A DNA stretch of 64,000 nt from Chryseobacterium phocaeense. GTDB lineage: Bacteria; Bacteroidota; Bacteroidia; Flavobacteriales; Weeksellaceae. The notes beneath the pieces were generated by a model. The model ran no database searches. It was not told the DNA's origin and worked only from the letters and a program-made list of their open reading frames with translations. Location of the stretch: contig NZ_LT827015.1 in the NCBI RefSeq assembly GCF_900169075.1, forward strand, positions 1,302,001-1,366,000, given 5' to 3'. Numbering within the stretch: position 1 is the stretch's first letter; each line of letters begins with the position of its first letter. The position numbers and the translations under genes are program-made. Below are positions 61,487 through 64,000 of this stretch, in pieces.

Positions 61487-64000
61487 TACGATTCAGAATC
61501 TAAAATTTCCAGCAAATCACTCCTTGAAAGTTTCTGAATTCCGGTTCCATCAGTCTGAAGCAGATTTTGAGCCAGTTCATTCTTCCTTTTCTGAAGGCTT
61601 AAAATCTTCTCTTCAACCGTATTCGAACAGATAAGGCGGACTGCAATTACATTTTTGGTCTGCCCGATACGGTAGCTTCGGTCAATCGCCTGATTTTCCG
61701 CTGCAGGATTCCACCATGGATCTACCAGATAAATATAGTCTGCCTGCGTAAGGTTAAGACCAACGCCGCCGGCTTTTAAACTGATCAGAAATACACGGAC
61801 TTCTTCATTTTCCTGGAAATTTTTAACGGCCTTTCCTCTGTTCTTGGTCTGTCCGGTAAGGTATTCAAATGGAATATTTTTATGTTCAAGTTGAGCTTTA
61901 AGTAAATCCAGCATCTCAACAAATTGTGAGAACACTAAGATCTTGTGATCTGCAGACTTACTTTGAATCTGTTCCATCAGTATTTCTATTTTCACAGCAT
62001 GCTCACCGGAATAGCCCTCTTTCAGGAGCAACGGGGAGTTGCAGATCTGTCTGAGCCTTGTCAGTCCGGTCAGAACATGCATACTGTTTTTGTTCAGATC
62101 ATCGTCATCATTGGCAGCAATAAATTCGCGGAGTTCTTTTTCGTAAGCATCATAGATTTTACGCTGTTCAGCATCCATTTCGCAATAGATGACCATTTCT
62201 GTCTTTTCAGGAAGTTCTCTGGCTACCTGCTTTTTTGTTCTCCGGAGGATAAAAGGTTTTATTTTCTGCTGAAGTTCCCGGGCACGCCTCCCGTATTCAA
62301 ACTTATCAATAGGCACGGCATAAATATCTTTAAAATACTGTTTGCTTCCCAAAAGCCCCGGACATGCAAAAGAAAGCTGGCTGTAAAGATCAAAAGTATT
62401 GTTTTCAATGGGCGTTCCTGTAAGGACAATCCTGTTTCTGGATTGCAGCAGGCGGGCGGCCTTATACCTTTCGGAATTTGGATTTTTGATCGTTTGGGAC
62501 TCATCGAGGAAGATATAATTAAACCGGAAGCTCTTCAGGAAACGGATATCCGAAAGCAGCATTCCGTAGCTGGTAAGAATCACTTCATAGTCAGAAAAAT
62601 GCTCTGTGCTTTTCAGTCGGTCTGCTCCGTAATGGATCATCACTTTCAAAGAGGGGGCAAACTTACTAATCTCCTCCTGCCAGTTGAATAAAAGGGAAGT
62701 AGGAACCACAACTAATTGGGTGGTATGTCCGCGTTTTTCCCGCTGGGAAAGGATGAATGCTATGATCTGAAGTGTTTTTCCCAGTCCCATATCATCAGCG
62801 AGGCATCCGCCGAAATTAAAGCCATCCAGAAAATGAAGCCAGTTCAGACCGTCATGCTGATAGTCACGCAGGACAGCATTTAATCCTTCAGGAATACTCA
62901 CCTCGGGAATATTTTTAACAGATGAAAACTGAAGCGAATAGGAAGAAAGCTCTTCCTGGACTTCCTGGCTCAGAATATCTTTTTCAAACAGGCTGGCTAC
63001 CTCAGTAAAGTTGATTTTTGGAATTTTAAGATCTTCAGCATCAATTTCCCCGATCCTGAAAAACTCATTTATCCTATCAATCCATTCTTCCGGAAGAAGC
63101 CCTGATGTGCCGTCATCCAGCTGTACAAACTTGCTCCTGTTGCGGATTGCCCGGTGAAGCTGCTTAAGAGCAACATCTTTTTGCCCGAAACTTACCTTCA
63201 GTTTGGCATTGAACCAATCCAGCCCACTCGTAATCTGTATATTAATTTTTGCTTTGTATGAATTGATCTTCGTGTTTTTCAGCTCGTTAAATCCGAGAAT
63301 GGTAATGCCTTCATTCCTCCAGGCTTCAAAAGCATCAAGGAACCAGTTGTCATCCAGGAATTTATCCTTATGCAGATAGAAATAATCGTAGCCATCCATT
63401 TGCGCATCAAAATCCGGATGTTGTTTCATGATCATTGAAGTGAAACGTGCTTCTTCAGCCTCATTCCTGTCAATTTTAAAAACATTCCCGTTCTGGTCTG
63501 TACCAAAAAGCTGTTTTCTGGAATAGACCGGAACTTCCGGCTGCCCGTATTTCATCACCGGAGTTAAAGCAATATAATTGCCCTGCTGCCGGAGATAGAT
63601 AATCCGTTCGTTGTGTTGATCCTGATCTTCAAGCTGTACTGACGTTGCTTTCTGTATGTAGCTGTAGTTGATATGAATGCGTTCTTCAAGGGAAGAAAGG
63701 ACATTCTGCATAAAAGCATCATATTTTGAGGCGTGAACGAGCAGGATTTCATGATTGGCCTTAAAAAACTTAATAACCCTAAGCATATCCGGATCATCCA
63801 CAAAACTGAAAGTATCCCGGCTGTAAACAAAATATTCATTTCTGATCACCAGGTTTTTACAAGGCACAGCAATGTCATTGAATTCCAGCTCACCTGTCAC
63901 TTCATAAAAAGGCTCTTTTTTAAAGACATTCAACCGTATTTCGGCTTTCAGCACTTCAAGGTTTACAGGAATCAGGGATTTTGCTGAGATAGTTTCCGAC
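61486..64000 (-). CDS. SNF2-family DEAD/DEAH-box helicase, 5' end outside the window
   Basis: The frame is open to the right edge with no stop, so the protein starts outside the window; at least 837 residues are seen. The C-terminal half holds the SNF2 ATPase: motif I DDMGLGKTLQI, motif Ia VVVPTSLLFNW, motif II DESQ (instead of DEAQ or DEGH), motif III LTGTPIENN, motif V GGVGLNLTQAD, and motif VI QAIDRSYRIGQTKNV. The N-terminal part is a beta-rich, substrate-related region seen in bacterial SNF2 proteins. It moves on double-stranded DNA or remodels nucleoprotein; the role in bacteria is uncertain. A GTG at 63954 is not needed as a start. Confidence 0.93.
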   Translation of the reverse strand, partial: SETISAKSLIPVNLEVLKAEIRLNVFKKEPFYEVTGELEFNDIAVPCKNLVIRNEYFVYSRDTFSFVDDPDMLRVIKFFKANHEILLVHASKYDAFMQNVLSSLEERIHINYSYIQKATSVQLEDQDQHNERIIYLRQQGNYIALTPVMKYGQPEVPVYSRKQLFGTDQNGNVFKIDRNEAEEARFTSMIMKQHPDFDAQMDGYDYFYLHKDKFLDDNWFLDAFEAWRNEGITILGFNELKNTKINSYKAKINIQITSGLDWFNAKLKVSFGQKDVALKQLHRAIRNRSKFVQLDDGTSGLLPEEWIDRINEFFRIGEIDAEDLKIPKINFTEVASLFEKDILSQEVQEELSSYSLQFSSVKNIPEVSIPEGLNAVLRDYQHDGLNWLHFLDGFNFGGCLADDMGLGKTLQIIAFILSQREKRGHTTQLVVVPTSLLFNWQEEISKFAPSLKVMIHYGADRLKSTEHFSDYEVILTSYGMLLSDIRFLKSFRFNYIFLDESQTIKNPNSERYKAARLLQSRNRIVLTGTPIENNTFDLYSQLSFACPGLLGSKQYFKDIYAVPIDKFEYGRRARELQQKIKPFILRRTKKQVARELPEKTEMVIYCEMDAEQRKIYDAYEKELREFIAANDDDDLNKNSMHVLTGLTRLRQICNSPLLLKEGYSGEHAVKIEILMEQIQSKSADHKILVFSQFVEMLDLLKAQLEHKNIPFEYLTGQTKNRGKAVKNFQENEEVRVFLISLKAGGVGLNLTQADYIYLVDPWWNPAAENQAIDRSYRIGQTKNVIAVRLICSNTVEEKILSLQKRKNELAQNLLQTDGTGIQKLSRSDLLEILDSES

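Noticed and set aside
61945..62691. 248-codon frame opposite the SNF2 gene
   Set aside because: The minus-strand helicase motifs are continuous; this + frame shows no recognisable domain.

Overview
The window looks like a chromosomal segment from a flavobacterium of the family Weeksellaceae, most likely Chryseobacterium or a close relative. The support is: three proteins with type IX secretion (T9SS) C-terminal sorting domains, a GLPGLI-family protein, DUF4153 and PhoX-like proteins, a plant-type acyl-ACP desaturase, AT-rich intergenic DNA, and many start-proximal copies of the Bacteroidota -7 promoter element TAnnTTTG. The genus is inferred from overall protein character, not from a search. 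I found no rRNA, tRNA, CRISPR array, prophage or transposase.

Layout. 0-6 kb: FabI, a small LEA-like protein, the DNA glycosylase Tag, a secreted protein with YadA-like head repeats, an SDR-type protein and a uridine phosphorylase-like enzyme. 6-12 kb: a di-heme peroxidase, a T9SS-exported PhoX-like protein, an LRR protein and a SUI1/eIF1-like factor. 12-22 kb: GpmI, acyl-ACP desaturase, methionine aminopeptidase, methyltransferase, SugE-like transporter, Crp/Fnr regulator, LacI regulator with fructokinase, Era and DoxX. 22-33 kb: S9 peptidase, HAD hydrolase, second Crp/Fnr regulator, GNAT, GLPGLI protein, MATE pump, a sigma-54-type response regulator lacking a DNA-binding domain, YggS, a polysaccharide deacetylase and a DUF72 protein. 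33-38 kb: a copper P1B-ATPase with four extra metal-binding modules and, just upstream, a regulator joining an HMA-like metal-binding motif to an AraC-type DNA-binding domain. 38-46 kb: RRM RNA-binding protein, T9SS adhesin-like protein, a PAP2-BlaI-DUF4153 operon, and pyruvate dehydrogenase E1 alpha and E2. 46-56 kb: LolD, L,D-transpeptidase, RadC, an uncharacterised envelope-type cluster, soluble pyrophosphatase, and a membrane proton/sodium-pumping pyrophosphatase carrying a C-terminal OmpA domain. 56-64 kb: aminotransferase, M28 peptidase, a decayed GNAT gene in an operon with a VOC protein and a compact endonuclease V-like protein, a broken small membrane protein, a GEVED/T9SS protein, and an SNF2 helicase that runs off the right edge.

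How the parts relate. Most of the window is housekeeping and envelope genes in short transcription units separated by hairpins. The most notable protein architectures are the pyrophosphatase-OmpA fusion (53013-55748), the HMA-AraC regulator beside the four-module copper ATPase (33153-36835), the HTH-less NtrC-type regulator (29152-30336) and the compact EndoV-like protein (59479-59979). Intergenic space carries several repeat types: perfect hairpins with a shared core but different outer arms around the GLPGLI gene, a 43-bp hairpin between two convergent genes, long-distance inverted repeats, and low-complexity arrays such as TTAAACC repeats. No mobile element or defence island was recognised.
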